The notes: generated by a model not told the origin, from the sequence alone. A stretch of DNA of 64,000 nt from Neorhizobium galegae (GCF_017877055.1 NZ_JAGIPG010000003.1:310001-374000); one strand, 5' to 3'; positions 1 to 9,016 are shown, counted from the first letter of the stretch. Made by a program: numbers and translations.

Positions 1-530
1 TTGCCGCCGATCCGGACACGATGCCGGAAGGCGAGGCGCTCGAAGCGCTCCTGCTTCCCGAGTTGCAGAAACATTTCAAGCCGGCCTTCCTCGGGCGCAC
101 CACGGTGCTGCCCTTCATGCCGCTCGGCCGCGAAACGCTGTCCGGCATCGTCGATATCCAGATCGGACGCATTCGCGAACGCGTCGACGCGGCCTACGGC
201 ACGGTGCTCGACCTGTCGGCCGACGCGCGGGAAGCCTTGATCTCCAGGGCGAAAGCCAGCGAGATGGGCGCCCGCGCCATCGAGATCATGATAGCTCGCG
301 ATCTTCTGCCCGTGCTTTCCACCTTTTTCCTCGATGCCGTCACGGAAGGCCGGGAGAGCGCCGCCATCACCATCAATTTCGACGGTAAGCGTTTCGGCAT
401 CGATGCCGAGAAGAGCACGGCCGTCCAACAAAAATTCGCCGAACCGGATCATAGCCGGCAGGCGGATGAAGAACCCTCGGGCCGCAAGCGCACCCGGGGA
501 GGAGCAAGACGAAAGGCAACTGCGCCTTAG
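1..530 (+). CDS. clpV: TssH/ClpV, C-terminal fragment (5' end outside window)
   Basis: This is the last 176 codons of the AAA+ ATPase that disassembles the contracted type VI sheath in the cytoplasm. The reading frame is open from base 3, so the gene starts upstream of the window. The visible part corresponds to the end of the second AAA+ module and the C-terminal small domain: it includes the ELQKHFKPAFLGR segment and the MGARAIEIMI segment typical of ClpB/ClpV C-termini. The last roughly 35 residues are a charged Arg/Lys-rich tail. Hcp follows 42 bp later, as expected for a T6SS operon. The family call rests on recognition of this C-terminal pattern and on the neighbours. Confidence 0.85.
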   Translation, partial: AADPDTMPEGEALEALLLPELQKHFKPAFLGRTTVLPFMPLGRETLSGIVDIQIGRIRERVDAAYGTVLDLSADAREALISRAKASEMGARAIEIMIARDLLPVLSTFFLDAVTEGRESAAITINFDGKRFGIDAEKSTAVQQKFAEPDHSRQADEEPSGRKRTRGGARRKATAP

Positions 531-572
531 ACGCAACTAGGCACTTAATCCGATAATAGGAGAGCTGATAGC

Positions 573-1049
573 ATGCCGATTTATCTGCAGATCGACGGTA
601 TTCAGGGTGACGCAACCCATGAACAGCACCGCAAGTGGATGGATATCGAAGCCATCCATTGGAACGTTGCCCGCAACATGAACACGTCTGCCGGTTCCGC
701 GGCAAACCGTGAAGCTTCCGAGCCGACTGTCTCGGAAGTCATCCTCACCAAGGTCAGCGACTCCTCGTCGACCAAACTTTTCCAGGAAGCCTGCTCGGGC
801 CGCACCGGCAAGCGTACTGTGATCCACCTGGTGACGACCGGTAACCCGGGCGACACGTATATCGAATACTCGCTGACCAACACGCTGATCGCCAGCTACT
901 CGATCGATTCGAACGGCGACCGCCCGATCGAAACGATCAAGCTGAACTTCACCAAGATGGAAGTGAAGTACACGCCGTACGACGAGAATCATTCGCCGCA
1001 GTCGCCGATGATCGCGTCCTATGACCTTTCCACGGCCAGGGCTGCCTAA
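573..1049 (+). CDS. hcp: Hcp (TssD), T6SS inner tube protein
   Basis: Encodes 158 residues, the normal Hcp length. The start MPIYLQIDGIQGDAT and the run from SEVILTKVSDSSSTKLFQEA to the C-terminus are typical of Hcp1-type proteins, which stack as hexameric rings to form the secreted tube and chaperone small effectors. An AGGAGAG ribosome site lies about 8 bp before the ATG. It sits between clpV and the vgrG/effector genes. A 10-bp hairpin follows the stop codon and could let hcp be made in excess over the genes downstream, which fits its structural role. Confidence 0.93.
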   Translation: MPIYLQIDGIQGDATHEQHRKWMDIEAIHWNVARNMNTSAGSAANREASEPTVSEVILTKVSDSSSTKLFQEACSGRTGKRTVIHLVTTGNPGDTYIEYSLTNTLIASYSIDSNGDRPIETIKLNFTKMEVKYTPYDENHSPQSPMIASYDLSTARAA

Positions 1050-1066
1050 GGCCTCTCAACATTTTT

Positions 1067-1094
1067 CGACGCCGGCTCTTTTCGGCCGGCGTCG
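1067..1094 (+). terminator. Hairpin after hcp (partial terminator or mRNA-stabilising element)
   Basis: The arms CGACGCCGGC (1067-1076) and GCCGGCGTCG (1085-1094) are perfectly complementary around an 8-base loop. No T-run follows, so it is not a textbook intrinsic terminator. Its place 17 bp after the hcp stop suggests transcript-end protection or attenuation. Confidence 0.5.
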
Positions 1095-1194
1095 TATCGA
1101 TGCGCTACCCCACCCGTCTCCGCCTGAGCTGATGACGGACGTTTTCGCAGACAGTTGAGAGATATTTTTCGGCTTTGGACAATGGGAGATGATC

Positions 1195-2271
1195 GTGGCA
1201 TCCGCAAATCAACGCTTGAGCGATATTCTTGTAAAGCTTCCCAAATATAAGTCCCAATGGGAGCTGAATGTCGCCAGCCCCTATGTGCGCGCATATGACG
1301 CCGCAGTATTGAGTTACAACAACGAAATGAAGGCCCAAGGCGAGCGCGATCGCGCCACCGCCGAGATGTTTGTGCTGGCAGCTTCGGTCTTGACCGGCAG
1401 CGTCATGATGGCCGCCTTTGCCACGACCTCGGTACGCGTGCTGGCGGGCCGCGCGATTGTCCGCGTGATCTGCAATAACAATCTCAACCGTACTTTCAAT
1501 CTGATGGCCGCCGCCAACAGCAACAAGGCGTTCATGTTCGCGCTGGGCGGTGTTCTGGACGAGGCCAAGAAGGTCGCCAACAAGCAGGTGACGAAACTTG
1601 CGGAAGGCCTGACGAGCACCGGGACGCAGGTCTCCGCACCGACGTCGGTCAACTACGAGTCACGTCTCATGGACTTCATCCGTGCCAGCCATATCTGCAC
1701 GCATGAATTCATCGAAGGCGTGAAGGAAGACAATTCGATCGGCGAGACGGACAAGGGGAAGGTTGCCGATATGGCGTCCAGGATCCCGTTCTGCAATCCG
1801 CCGACCGGCAGCAGCATCGACGAAAAGAAGCTGGCCGAGAAAATGGAGCTGCTCTTCTATATGAGCGCAGTCCTGGATTCCGACAGGCTCGTCACCTACG
1901 CGCCGTCTTATGGCGGAAGCGTCGGTGCCATAGGCCGCGAAACGAAATACGGCGAAAAGTCGATCTCGCAGATGCCGTCCGACCCCCGTTACCCGAAGGC
2001 CGTTCATCCCCGATTCAACGGCAGGCCTTTTGCGTCCTACGATCCGGGCCAGCGCATCGAATACGAGAGTATCGGCTCCGGTATCCGGGAGCGCGTCAAC
2101 AAGCTCAGCATCAGCACCGGGAACGGACCCTTCTATCCGAACCAGAGTTTTGTGGAGAGGAAGCTGTTCGACCCGACCGGCCACGCACAGATGATGAAGG
2201 CCGAGCAGATCATCAACAAGCTCTACAACGACGCCCGCCCCAGGCAATTGACAGACGTGCGGATGATCTGA
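1195..2271 (+). CDS. Unassigned T6SS-linked protein, candidate effector
   Basis: I do not recognise a named domain. The protein is about 358 residues. An N-terminal soluble part is followed around residues 58-95 by a hydrophobic stretch rich in Ala, Val and Met that could form one or two membrane helices. The rest is polar and ends basic. The ORF can be opened at ATG 1189, but GGGAG (1184-1188) touches that codon; GTG 1195 sits 6 bp from it and is the better start. It lies between hcp and vgrG, a position that often carries cargo, and is followed directly by a gene for an exported protein. The effector role is inferred from position, size, membrane segment and pairing with that exported partner. 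A structural accessory role is the alternative. Confidence 0.5.
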   Translation: MASANQRLSDILVKLPKYKSQWELNVASPYVRAYDAAVLSYNNEMKAQGERDRATAEMFVLAASVLTGSVMMAAFATTSVRVLAGRAIVRVICNNNLNRTFNLMAAANSNKAFMFALGGVLDEAKKVANKQVTKLAEGLTSTGTQVSAPTSVNYESRLMDFIRASHICTHEFIEGVKEDNSIGETDKGKVADMASRIPFCNPPTGSSIDEKKLAEKMELLFYMSAVLDSDRLVTYAPSYGGSVGAIGRETKYGEKSISQMPSDPRYPKAVHPRFNGRPFASYDPGQRIEYESIGSGIRERVNKLSISTGNGPFYPNQSFVERKLFDPTGHAQMMKAEQIINKLYNDARPRQLTDVRMI

Positions 2272-2281
2272 GGTGCAGCGG

Positions 2282-3208
2282 ATGCAGTTGATCGGTTTAT
2301 CTTCGTCATCGGCTCGGGCCGGCACCATTCTGCGGTGGTCGCGGAATGTCGCCCTGGCCTTTGCCATGACGGTATCGGCGCCCGCCCTTGCATCGGCCTC
2401 CGGCGAAATCGACGAAGCTCTTCTTCGGATGGAGCAGGTCGGCCCACGCCTTTCGGCAATGCCGTCGGCGGTGGGAAGCGTCGTGAAAGCCGCGACCGAT
2501 CGAGGGGATGCCGAGGCTTCCAAGGCTGGACCCATCCTGGAACCTGCCGTCCGCGCTTCGTTCGATCCGAAAGGCATGGTCGCGGAGATATCGGACAGCC
2601 TGGCCGAGGTCGCTGACGGGAAAACAGACCCGGCAGCCTTGGCCAAGGCCGCCGCGGCCTTCGAGGATGGACGCAAGAAAATCGCCGAGATGTATGCAGG
2701 CCAGGATCAGGCGACTGCAAAACAGATCGAGGCCCGCATCGCCACCGATGACGGTTCCCGCATCAGACAGCTGGCCGATCTGATGGCGGCACCGGACCTG
2801 GCTGCCGAAACCGCGCTGACGGCGCAGGTCATGTATGTCTCGCTGGAGGCATTTTCCGACGCAAATTCGGCCGAGCTTGCATCCACATCCCCGGAGAAAC
2901 TGAAGTCCGAGCTTGGAGGCGTCATCGCATCCCTGCGCGACAGGACTGAGAACGAAAAGCCGGTGCCCAAGGATGTCGCGCGCATGGAAGAAAAGGCGCG
3001 GCTGACGGTTACTCTTGCGCTTCTGCCAAACGAAGATCTTTTGGTTCTTTCGGACTTTTATCAAAGCGCGGAAGGCATGGCCAAACGGCAAGCGCTTGTC
3101 GAAAGTTACAAGCAGGTATCCGACCAGGCCAATAGCAGGATGCTCGCAGAATATTTCTCGGCATTGGCGGGTTATCTCAAAACTCATCCCCGACCGCAGC
3201 AACAGTAG
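2282..3208 (+). CDS. Exported hypothetical protein, candidate periplasmic immunity or accessory protein
   Basis: Encodes about 308 residues with a clear signal peptide: basic N-region, hydrophobic core ALAFAMTVSAPALASA and cleavage near ASA. The mature part is almost entirely predicted helix, rich in Ala, Glu and Lys. The last 60 residues (the segment with LSDFYQSAEGMAKRQALVE) resemble the helical end of DUF2059-type periplasmic proteins. GTG 2273 would overlap the ribosome site; GAGG at 2270-2273 is 8 bp from ATG 2282, so 2282 is preferred. It starts about 10 bp after the preceding gene, so the two are probably co-translated. A membrane-segment protein plus a periplasmic partner beside vgrG is a common effector/immunity layout, but here that is inference. 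Confidence 0.55.
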   Translation: MQLIGLSSSSARAGTILRWSRNVALAFAMTVSAPALASASGEIDEALLRMEQVGPRLSAMPSAVGSVVKAATDRGDAEASKAGPILEPAVRASFDPKGMVAEISDSLAEVADGKTDPAALAKAAAAFEDGRKKIAEMYAGQDQATAKQIEARIATDDGSRIRQLADLMAAPDLAAETALTAQVMYVSLEAFSDANSAELASTSPEKLKSELGGVIASLRDRTENEKPVPKDVARMEEKARLTVTLALLPNEDLLVLSDFYQSAEGMAKRQALVESYKQVSDQANSRMLAEYFSALAGYLKTHPRPQQQ

Positions 3209-3236
3209 TTGAGCGTTTCAAGACGGGACTTGACGT

Positions 3237-5501
3237 ATGGACGATTTACAATCCTTTGCCGCCGATTTCATCCAGGCGAGCCGTATCCTGAAAATTGTCT
3301 CGCCGCTCGGCGAGGACCAGCTTCTGCCGGAGCGGGTGACGATCGAGGAAGGGGTTTCCTCGCTCTTCGAGATCAAGCTGTCGGTGCGCGCCAAGAAGCC
3401 GGTGGTCAAGCCGGAAGAGCTGATCGGGAGGCTGATGGATGTTTCGATCGAGGTGCAGCAGGGTGAAGGGGAGGGTGGCGTGCGCCGTCCGTTCAACGGC
3501 CTGGTGACCGAACTCAACGAAGGGCCGCCGGTCACTCGGGGCCTCAGATCCTATTCCATGGTGCTGCGGCCGCAGATGTGGCTTCTGTCGCGACGTTCGG
3601 ACTGCCGTATCTGGATGGACAAGACGGCCATCGATATCGTCGAGACGCTGTTTTCCGAGCACGGCATTCCAGCGCCCGACACGTCCGGCATCGTCACTCC
3701 ACCGCCGCCGCAACATTATTCGGTGCAGTGGAACGAGACGGACCTTGCCTATCTCACCCGCCGTTTCGAAGAGGACGGGCTGTTCTACTGGTTCAGCCAT
3801 GAGGACGGCAAACACAAGCTGCATGTGGGAGACAGCGCCAGTTCCTGGCTTGGCCCATCCCCTTTGGCGCAGGGCGAAGGGCGGGTGCGTCTGGCGCAAG
3901 GATCGTCGGACCGCAACCATATCAGCGACTGGAGCCGGCGGTATTCCTACGTGCCGGGCCAGCGCGCCGGCGCCGACTGGAATTTTGAGACGCCGCGCAT
4001 GGTGCCGGGAACGATGACGCCGTCGCTCGTCCAGATGCCCGAGGCGATCAAGCGCGAACTCTACGAATACCCGGCCCGCATATCCACGGTTGCCCAAGCC
4101 GAGCGCGCCGAAAAACTGCGCATGCAGGCGAGCGAGGCGGATCACGACCGCGTCTCAAGCTCCTCGACATCCCGAATCCTCGAAGTCGGACGTCGGTTCA
4201 CCCCTTACGAGGTGGCCCATCCCGACCATGTCTACGAGGAGCACGTGGTGACCAAGATGACCCAGAAGGTCGTCGATCGATCCTATGAGACCAATACGAA
4301 CGAGCCGGAATATACCAACACGTTCGAAGCGACCCCATCCCGCGTGCCGATGACGCCGCATCGGGAAACCAGACGCCCGCGGATCGAAGGCGCGCAGGTG
4401 GCGATCGTCGCCGGTCCGGCCGGTGAGGAAATCCATCCGGACCAGTACGGGCGCATCAAGCTCTGGTTCCCCTGGGACCGGAAGGCGAAGAAGGACGGCT
4501 CCGACACTTGCTGGGTACGCGTGGCGCAGAACTGGGCCGGCTCAACCTGGGGCGGACAGGTCATTCCACGCATAGGCATGGAAGTCATGGTCGCCTTCAT
4601 CGACGGCGATCCGGACCGGCCGCTGGTCACGGGCGTCGTCCCGAACCCGTCGAACGGGGTGCCCTACGACCTGCCGGCCAACAAGACGCGCATGGTGATG
4701 CGCTCCAATACCCATAAAGGCAGCGGCTTCAACGAGATGACGTTCGAGGACGATGCCGGCCGGGAGAACATGTTCTTCCACGCCCAGAAGGACCAGACCA
4801 CCCGCGTCCTCAACGACCGAACCAAGCGCGTCGACAGGCATGAAGTGTCGGCGATCGGTGCCAACCGCACGGTCGAAGTCGGCGGCAACCAGAAACACGA
4901 GGTCGGCGGCTCGATGAACACCGTCGTCGGTGGCACAGGGCCGATGGCCATGGCGCTGATGGGAGCGGTGCAAGGTTTGTCTGGCCACACGGCCGGTCTT
5001 GTCGCTCAGGCAGCCGAGATTGCCGGCGGCGGCGGGCCAGGTGTGGCGGCTTTTGCCGGAACGCTGGCCTCCTCGGCTCTCGGCTTCCTTGGCGCAGGTG
5101 GTCTTGGCAGCCGCGAGGGAGTCGTATTGGGGCCCAGTCCGCGTGCCGATGCCGGTGCGGCACTGGCCAGCTCAGGTACCGGCGTGGGCGATGCGGTCTC
5201 TAGCCTGTTTCCACTGCCCGGCATCATGAACACCATTGTCGGTTCTTTCAAATCGGACACGATCGGTATCGCCCGCGCCGAACAGATCGGCATGAGTAAA
5301 GTGACTAACGTGGGCCAGACATCTTTGGAAAGCGTGGGGAAGTTCAAGAAGATCGCAGTTGGCGAGGAATTTGTCATCGAGTGCGGCGATTCCAAATTCA
5401 TCATGAAGGCCAATGGCGAAGTGATCATCCTCGGCAAGACATTCAATTTCGTCGCCACCGATCATTTCCAGATGCGCGGTAAGCCGATCGATCTCAATTA
5501 G
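3237..5501 (+). CDS. vgrG: VgrG (TssI), T6SS spike protein
   Basis: Encodes 754 residues. The N-terminal part has the gp27-like fold signature typical of VgrG (ILKIVSPLGEDQL near residue 15, then LTRRFEEDGLFYWFSHEDG near residue 180). The middle has the gp5-like OB segment (DQYGRIKLWFPWDRKAK and WVRVAQNWAGSTWGGQVIPR). After residue 520 comes the repetitive beta-prism with ANRTVEVGGNQKHEVGG. An Ala/Gly-rich insertion at about 570-690 is followed by a final beta segment ending MRGKPIDLN. VgrG trimers cap the Hcp tube and carry effectors. The adaptor and DNase genes follow at once, indicating that this spike delivers that toxin. Confidence 0.95.
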   Translation: MDDLQSFAADFIQASRILKIVSPLGEDQLLPERVTIEEGVSSLFEIKLSVRAKKPVVKPEELIGRLMDVSIEVQQGEGEGGVRRPFNGLVTELNEGPPVTRGLRSYSMVLRPQMWLLSRRSDCRIWMDKTAIDIVETLFSEHGIPAPDTSGIVTPPPPQHYSVQWNETDLAYLTRRFEEDGLFYWFSHEDGKHKLHVGDSASSWLGPSPLAQGEGRVRLAQGSSDRNHISDWSRRYSYVPGQRAGADWNFETPRMVPGTMTPSLVQMPEAIKRELYEYPARISTVAQAERAEKLRMQASEADHDRVSSSSTSRILEVGRRFTPYEVAHPDHVYEEHVVTKMTQKVVDRSYETNTNEPEYTNTFEATPSRVPMTPHRETRRPRIEGAQVAIVAGPAGEEIHPDQYGRIKLWFPWDRKAKKDGSDTCWVRVAQNWAGSTWGGQVIPRIGMEVMVAFIDGDPDRPLVTGVVPNPSNGVPYDLPANKTRMVMRSNTHKGSGFNEMTFEDDAGRENMFFHAQKDQTTRVLNDRTKRVDRHEVSAIGANRTVEVGGNQKHEVGGSMNTVVGGTGPMAMALMGAVQGLSGHTAGLVAQAAEIAGGGGPGVAAFAGTLASSALGFLGAGGLGSREGVVLGPSPRADAGAALASSGTGVGDAVSSLFPLPGIMNTIVGSFKSDTIGIARAEQIGMSKVTNVGQTSLESVGKFKKIAVGEEFVIECGDSKFIMKANGEVIILGKTFNFVATDHFQMRGKPIDLN

Positions 5502-5512
5502 GAGGAGCGGCC

Positions 5513-6715
5513 TTGGAACTTGTCAATCGGCTGCCTTTTCCTGCGCTGGCCTTCCGCCAATTTGACACCGTCGGCAATCTCGATTGCGTGGTGGCAGTTC
5601 GCGGTACTTTCGTGCATCGCCAGGGCGAACCGCTGGCAGTTGCGCCTGAACAGGAAGACTTTCAGTGGGAGGATGCCTATGGTGGAGACCCTCACGCTCA
5701 TCCTCTCTTGCGCCAGACGGACCTCACACCGGAGAAGGGTGGGACCGACATCACGTTTCTCGGCAATGCTTATGCGCCGGGCGGCGTCCCGATGCCTTCG
5801 TGGCCGATAAGTTTACAGGTCGGCCGGGTAGCCAAACGGCTCGAAGTCCACGGTGCACGCTTTTGGCGCCCCGTGATCAAAGAGAAGTGGGCCGGATTTT
5901 CCGCAAGGAAAGCAAAGCGTGTACTCACGGATTGGCAGCTGACGGAGGCCGAGCCGGCGTCTCTAGTGCCGGTTTGCTGGACCAAAGCTTATGGTGGTGA
6001 AATTTCGGGTACGGGCGATCCTGGGTCTGAAACGTCGGCAGATGTGGAAGCCAGCAATCCGCTCGGTTGCGGCATCGTGAATCTCGATATGCCAGCGGCT
6101 GATGTGCCTGTCGCCGCACCGCAAATCACCCTGCCAGGACAGAAGCTCGACTGGCGGGAACGGATCGAGCCGCAGGGGCTGGGCCTTGTATCGCCCTGGT
6201 GGCGATGCCGCCAGCAATACGCCGGGACGTATGACGATGCGTGGTTGGATGAGCGGCACCCACTGCTTCCGCGGGATTTCGACCCGCGTTTTTGGCAATG
6301 CGCCCATCCGGATCTTATCGCGAGGCCATATTTGATCGGAGACGAAGCCTACGAGATCCGACACCTCCATCCCAGTCACACCGTTGCTGAAGGGCGCCTG
6401 CCCGGCTTGGTGCTTGGCGTTCATTGCCTGCGCGAGGGAACTGGTGATTGGCGGGTTCTGAATCTTGACGGGCTGCATTTCGACTGGCGTTTCGATGACC
6501 GGGTCATTTTTACTTGGCGTATTCGGTTCCCTTTGCCGGAGGCGTCCGACGCGAAGCTCACGCTGACGCGCATTCGCCTGCCGGCCCCTCCGCCCGAACC
6601 GGTAGCTGCGGCGCAGTCAGGGACGGAAGATACTGTTCGTCACGCGAGGGTGGCTCGTTCGAACTATGGATCGGACCGCGGCGACTTGGGAATTTTAAGT
6701 ACACGGAGACCATAA
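5513..6715 (+). CDS. DUF2169 family T6SS adaptor/chaperone
   Basis: Encodes 400 residues starting at TTG with an ideal GGAGGAG site (5501-5507) 5 bp upstream. The opening VNRLPFPALAFRQFDTVGN and the later FLGNAYAPGG and KAYGGE segments are characteristic of DUF2169 proteins. In Agrobacterium and other proteobacteria these sit between vgrG and DUF4150 (PAAR-like) effector genes and are needed to load that effector on the spike. The gene begins 11 bp after vgrG and ends 5 bp before the effector gene, so all three are almost certainly co-transcribed. Confidence 0.85.
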   Translation: MELVNRLPFPALAFRQFDTVGNLDCVVAVRGTFVHRQGEPLAVAPEQEDFQWEDAYGGDPHAHPLLRQTDLTPEKGGTDITFLGNAYAPGGVPMPSWPISLQVGRVAKRLEVHGARFWRPVIKEKWAGFSARKAKRVLTDWQLTEAEPASLVPVCWTKAYGGEISGTGDPGSETSADVEASNPLGCGIVNLDMPAADVPVAAPQITLPGQKLDWRERIEPQGLGLVSPWWRCRQQYAGTYDDAWLDERHPLLPRDFDPRFWQCAHPDLIARPYLIGDEAYEIRHLHPSHTVAEGRLPGLVLGVHCLREGTGDWRVLNLDGLHFDWRFDDRVIFTWRIRFPLPEASDAKLTLTRIRLPAPPPEPVAAAQSGTEDTVRHARVARSNYGSDRGDLGILSTRRP

Positions 6716-6720
6716 GCGAC

Positions 6721-8199
6721 ATGAGCCTTCCGTCTGTCCGCGACATTCGTATCGGCGATCCGGAATATCCCAGTCCCTGGACGACCAGCCGCCCGTTGGA
6801 AGCGCTTCGCGATATCGACGAAGCGCGGATCGTATCGCTTGCGCCGGACGTTTGCCTGACCCCCGTGGGATCGTCCGTGGTACCAATCCCTTACCCTATC
6901 GTAGATTATTGCGGCCATGACCGCAATTTCACGCCATCGGTGCGCTTCGCCGGGAAAAAGGCCATGGTTATGCGCTCATGCACCACTCATGTGCACGGTG
7001 ATAAGCCGGGAGTGCGAAAAGGTGTAAAATCGGGGACGGTTGAAAGCATTTGCGAGCCGATAGGCCATGCGTCCCAAATTAGGGCGGAGGGCTCCCATGT
7101 AATCCGTCATCTGGATCGCTTCTGGATGAATAGCCGAAATACCCTGGGTGAGGCGCTTTTCGTTCGGAACACTAGAACCTTCGTTGCGCCCAAGGACGAT
7201 GATCCCGTTTGGGGCTCATTGCGCTACGCACAACTTGCTGCAAACGATGATCCAAACACTGCTTCGGATGCAACGCCGCCCGGCGCGGTTCTGGGCTACG
7301 TGGCCCCTCTGGGGGGGCTTCCGGCGCTTACTGGAGGGGGGACGGCGGCCGGCGGCGCAGTCGCGGGAGGCGGCGCGACCGCTGTCGGAGGAGGTGCCGC
7401 GACTGCAACCGGTGTCGGTCTTGGAACCGTCTTGCTCGGAATAGGCGCTTTTGCTCTGGGTGTATTATACCCCACCAACAAGACCAATTTTTCCGACTTC
7501 ATTCCACAGGACGATTATGAGCGACAGCTTGTTCAGGACGCGTCCCAACGGATAGGCCGGCTTCCGATCTGGGACGGCGGTCAATCCATAAAACAAGAGA
7601 CGCTTTCTCAGATATATCAGCGCAGGCAAACTCAAACTCAAACTCAAACCCAGACCTTGACGGGGCCGCGTCCCCAGGCTGCCCCGCTTCCTGAGACCGG
7701 AAATGGCCGCGTCAGTAATCCGCGGTGCCATGTGCTGCCGATCTATTTCACAACGCCTGCGCGCGGCACGAGAACGGAAATGCAAAGGCAACTGGCCCTA
7801 CAGCAGGGCGTCTTGAATGGTAAAGACCCATGCACGGCCGCCGCCGATATTGCGCGGTATCCTGCTAACAAGTCGATCGGCGAAGCTGCAAGGCCTATCG
7901 AGCGCCAGCGTTTGCTGACCGCGCGAGCAACCCAGATCCGGGCACTTAATCCTAGCCTATCGCCTGCACAAGCAATGGCTCGGGCCCAGCAGTCGGCTGC
8001 TCGCCAGGATGCCATCCATACTCTCGACATGGTTGCTGGCGGGCAGCCAACGGTGTTCTCCGGGCTCGGTGGTCGCAGCGAGAACCGGTCCATAGGGTCA
8101 CAATGGGGAGGTGGCAAAGCTGCAATCCTCAACACTTATGCTACAAATCAATGCCAAAACGGCTGCCCCCGAATGCAAACGGCCCTGATCGCGATTTAA
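6721..8199 (+). CDS. DUF4150 PAAR-like protein fused to Ntox15/Tde-type DNase toxin
   Basis: Encodes 492 residues. Residues 43-165 form a DUF4150 PAAR-like tip domain (LTPVGSSVVPIPYPI, later HASQIRAEGSHVIRH). Residues about 188-250 are a Gly/Ala-rich hydrophobic stretch resembling the glycine-zipper region that Tde effectors use to reach the target cytoplasm. A (Gln-Thr)n linker lies near residues 303-312. The C-terminal 110 residues carry H433-T-L-D436 followed by MVAGG and the NRSIGSQW signature; the HxxD motif is the catalytic signature of the Ntox15 (Toxin_43) DNase family of Agrobacterium Tde1. The frame is open from 6514, but that part overlaps the adaptor gene; ATG 6721, 5 bp after the adaptor stop, is the likely start. 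A DNase role follows from the family and the intact motif. Confidence 0.85.
   Translation: MSLPSVRDIRIGDPEYPSPWTTSRPLEALRDIDEARIVSLAPDVCLTPVGSSVVPIPYPIVDYCGHDRNFTPSVRFAGKKAMVMRSCTTHVHGDKPGVRKGVKSGTVESICEPIGHASQIRAEGSHVIRHLDRFWMNSRNTLGEALFVRNTRTFVAPKDDDPVWGSLRYAQLAANDDPNTASDATPPGAVLGYVAPLGGLPALTGGGTAAGGAVAGGGATAVGGGAATATGVGLGTVLLGIGAFALGVLYPTNKTNFSDFIPQDDYERQLVQDASQRIGRLPIWDGGQSIKQETLSQIYQRRQTQTQTQTQTLTGPRPQAAPLPETGNGRVSNPRCHVLPIYFTTPARGTRTEMQRQLALQQGVLNGKDPCTAAADIARYPANKSIGEAARPIERQRLLTARATQIRALNPSLSPAQAMARAQQSAARQDAIHTLDMVAGGQPTVFSGLGGRSENRSIGSQWGGGKAAILNTYATNQCQNGCPRMQTALIAI
7627..7656 (+). repeat. Hexanucleotide tandem repeat (CAAACT-like, 5 units) inside the effector gene
   Basis: Five in-frame hexamers: CAAACT three times, then CAAACC and CAGACC. 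They encode Gln-Thr repeats between the membrane-like region and the DNase domain. Because the unit is 6 bp, copy-number change would lengthen the linker without shifting the frame. Confidence 0.85.
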
Positions 8200-8209
8200 G
8201 GAGATACGG

Positions 8210-8956
8210 ATGACCGCAGCAGAGTTTCTTGAGGCCCGAGGCAAGCCCCATGACGCAAGGAAGATCTCTCAGGATGAAGCGGAAAGCGGCGCCGGGCGCG
8301 TTCCGGAGGATCTGATAGAGTTCTGGATGCAATATGGCGTGGGGTACTATGCCAACAGGAACTATTGGCTTTGCACGCCAGTTCTTTTCGAGGGTTTCTT
8401 CCGCAGGCTGTTGGCCAATGTGCCAGAACTGAAGGCTGATGACCTTGTCGCCTTCGGATATTCGAGCCTCGGTACGGTCAATCTCTGGCATAGGGCAGGA
8501 CGACATTTCACTTTTTCGCTTGATGTTGGGCTACTGATGGATTTGACGAGCCGAAGCCGAACCGATCCTCCGCCCCATGACCTAGAGGAGATATATCGTG
8601 CTGCCGGCATGGACATGCCTCAAAACGCGGTCGAACTGTTCCTGGAGGCCAGGTCTGCGCCGGAGGATATCTGGAACATATTGTTGGCGGCAACCAGCGC
8701 GGATACGTATAGGGCGATCTACGACGACAATGGTAAAGCCCTCACGCCGCAACTTCGCCGAAACCTGGGAGAGCTTTCGCAGGATGAAATTTATGTTCGA
8801 GACAGGAATGCAGTCGAAAATTTGGCTGATCACTATCAAAAAATGAAGGTTTCCGAGGCTGTCTCGCGCGTGCCCGGCGAGATCCACTATTCGTTCGCAG
8901 TCGAAGTCGCAGGACAGCAGCAAATCTTGTCCCAGACGATCGTCGCTGGTCGTTAA
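8210..8956 (+). CDS. GAD-like/DUF1851 immunity protein, cognate to the upstream DNase
   Basis: Encodes 248 residues, no signal peptide, so cytoplasmic, which fits protection against a DNase. The N-terminal half, with VPEDLIEFWMQYGVGYY and then LVAFGYSSLGTVNLWH, resembles the GAD-like domain. The C-terminal half resembles DUF1851. This is the two-domain layout of Agrobacterium Tdi1, the immunity protein of Tde1. It has an AAGGAGA site 6 bp before ATG and begins 10 bp after the toxin gene, so toxin and antidote are made together. The family match is by recognised pattern only; the pairing by position is strong. Confidence 0.75.
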   Translation: MTAAEFLEARGKPHDARKISQDEAESGAGRVPEDLIEFWMQYGVGYYANRNYWLCTPVLFEGFFRRLLANVPELKADDLVAFGYSSLGTVNLWHRAGRHFTFSLDVGLLMDLTSRSRTDPPPHDLEEIYRAAGMDMPQNAVELFLEARSAPEDIWNILLAATSADTYRAIYDDNGKALTPQLRRNLGELSQDEIYVRDRNAVENLADHYQKMKVSEAVSRVPGEIHYSFAVEVAGQQQILSQTIVAGR

Positions 8957-9016
8957 TCGGAGTTGCTGCCTTTTCCACATCTGTAGCCGTCGGCCAATCG
9001 CCCTGGCAGAAGACGT

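Noticed and set aside
537..992. Minus-strand frame of 151 codons opposite hcp
   Set aside because: Shadow of hcp caused by high-GC codon use; no ribosome site or family similarity.
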